Shown one piece after another: positions 14,428 to 14,869 of a stretch of 14,869 nucleotides of DNA (position 1 is the stretch's first letter; every line of letters begins with the position of its first letter). Under the pieces are notes generated by a model. The model had not been told where the DNA came from. It did not search any database and saw only the letters and a program-made list of their open reading frames with translations. The translations under genes were made by a program, and so were the position numbers. Origin of the DNA: Selenomonadaceae bacterium UBA3796 (GTDB lineage: Bacteria; Bacillota; Negativicutes; Selenomonadales; Selenomonadaceae); the NCBI GenBank assembly GCA_002369175.1, contig DFES01000206.1:5561-20429 (forward strand). Reading direction: 5' to 3'.

Positions 14428-14869
14428 TGATTAAGATTGCACCTTCCATTTTATCCGCCGATTTCTCCTGTCTGGCAGCTGAGCTGAAAAAGGTTACAGA
14501 TGCCGGGGCGGAGTATATTCACATGGACGTCATGGATGGAACCTTTGTTCCCAATATCACGCTCGGCTCTCCTGTGGTGAAGAGCCTGAGGAAAGTCAGC
14601 AAGGCCGTGTTCGATGTGCACCTCATGACGGAGCATCCTGAAACCCAGGTGGCAGCCTTTGCCGAGGCAGGGGCGGATATCATCACCTTCCATATCGAGG
14701 CAGCAAGGCATGCACACCGCATTGTCCAGCAGATCAAGGCTGCCGGCTGCAAAGTGGGCATTGCATTGAATCCTGCTACGCCGCTGGTCATGCTGGAGGA
14801 ACTCCTGGGGGATATCGACATGGCGCTGATCATGACGGTAAATCCGGGATTCGGCGGCCAGAAATTCAT
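14427..14869 (+). CDS. rpe: Ribulose-phosphate 3-epimerase, 5' part (3' end outside window)
   Basis: Interconverts ribulose 5-phosphate and xylulose 5-phosphate in the pentose phosphate pathway. The first 147 codons of a usual ~215-220 are in the window and run open to the edge. TIM-barrel signatures: APSILSADFS at the N-terminus, HMDVMDG with metal ligands His32 and Asp34, DVHLM with His65, and the phosphate-loop region NPGFGGQKF at the end. The start ATG at 14427 overlaps the rsgA stop (TGATG) and has AAGAAGGA about six bases upstream. The second catalytic aspartate would lie past the window edge. Identification is secure from the motifs. Confidence 0.96.
   Translation, partial: MIKIAPSILSADFSCLAAELKKVTDAGAEYIHMDVMDGTFVPNITLGSPVVKSLRKVSKAVFDVHLMTEHPETQVAAFAEAGADIITFHIEAARHAHRIVQQIKAAGCKVGIALNPATPLVMLEELLGDIDMALIMTVNPGFGGQKF

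Noticed and set aside
1..14869. Mobile element, CRISPR array, toxin-antitoxin, defence or tRNA/rRNA genes
   Set aside because: No transposase or integrase motifs, regularly spaced repeats or RNA gene signatures were found; nearly all DNA is covered by conserved housekeeping genes.

Overview
The window is a gene-dense, entirely plus-strand piece of a bacterial chromosome with about mid-50s % G+C by eye. It holds 14 protein genes, of which thrS at the left edge and rpe at the right edge are cut by the window. Gene content and order point to the Firmicutes/Bacillota. The core def-fmt-rsmB-rlmN-prpC-prkC-rsgA-rpe is the arrangement known from Bacillus. Two FHA genes, a RodA-type gene and a class B PBP gene interleaved with the phosphatase and kinase, plus a DUF116 gene, make a Negativicutes genome (Selenomonas-like) my best guess. 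That placement is an inference from recalled synteny and composition; no search was run.

Layout: the 3' three quarters of thrS (1-1451) is followed by the only sizeable non-coding stretch (1452-1631). That stretch carries a perfect 19-bp-stem palindrome, a second hairpin, and a partial second copy of the palindrome whose sequence supplies the -35 box of a good sigma-A-type promoter. The promoter faces an amidohydrolase-family gene (1632-2447). From there thirteen genes run in the same direction with gaps of at most 86 bp and several stop/start overlaps, so they look like one long transcription unit.

The unit has three functional blocks. (1) Translation start and RNA modification: def and fmt handle N-formyl-methionine, rsmB and rlmN methylate rRNA, and a membrane DUF116 protein of unknown role lies between them. 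(2) Ser/Thr phosphorylation and cell wall: fhaA, fhaB, a PP2C phosphatase, a RodA/FtsW glycan polymerase, a class B PBP and a PASTA-domain kinase. This block has the same order as the fhaA-fhaB-pstP-rodA-pbpA-pknA/pknB cluster of mycobacteria, but with one kinase. The implied logic is that the kinase senses cell-wall material through its extracytoplasmic PASTA repeats, the phosphatase reverses its marks, the FHA proteins read them, and RodA/PBP do the wall synthesis. (3) rsgA (ribosome small-subunit maturation GTPase) and rpe (pentose phosphate pathway).

No mobile element, CRISPR array, tRNA or rRNA gene, or defence system was seen. Most of the window is conserved housekeeping DNA. The points most worth a second look are the palindromic repeat/promoter region, the hybrid Bacillus/actinobacterial gene order, the HCD (non-RD) catalytic loop of the kinase, and the cysteine-rich DUF116 protein that overlaps rsmB by 50 bp.
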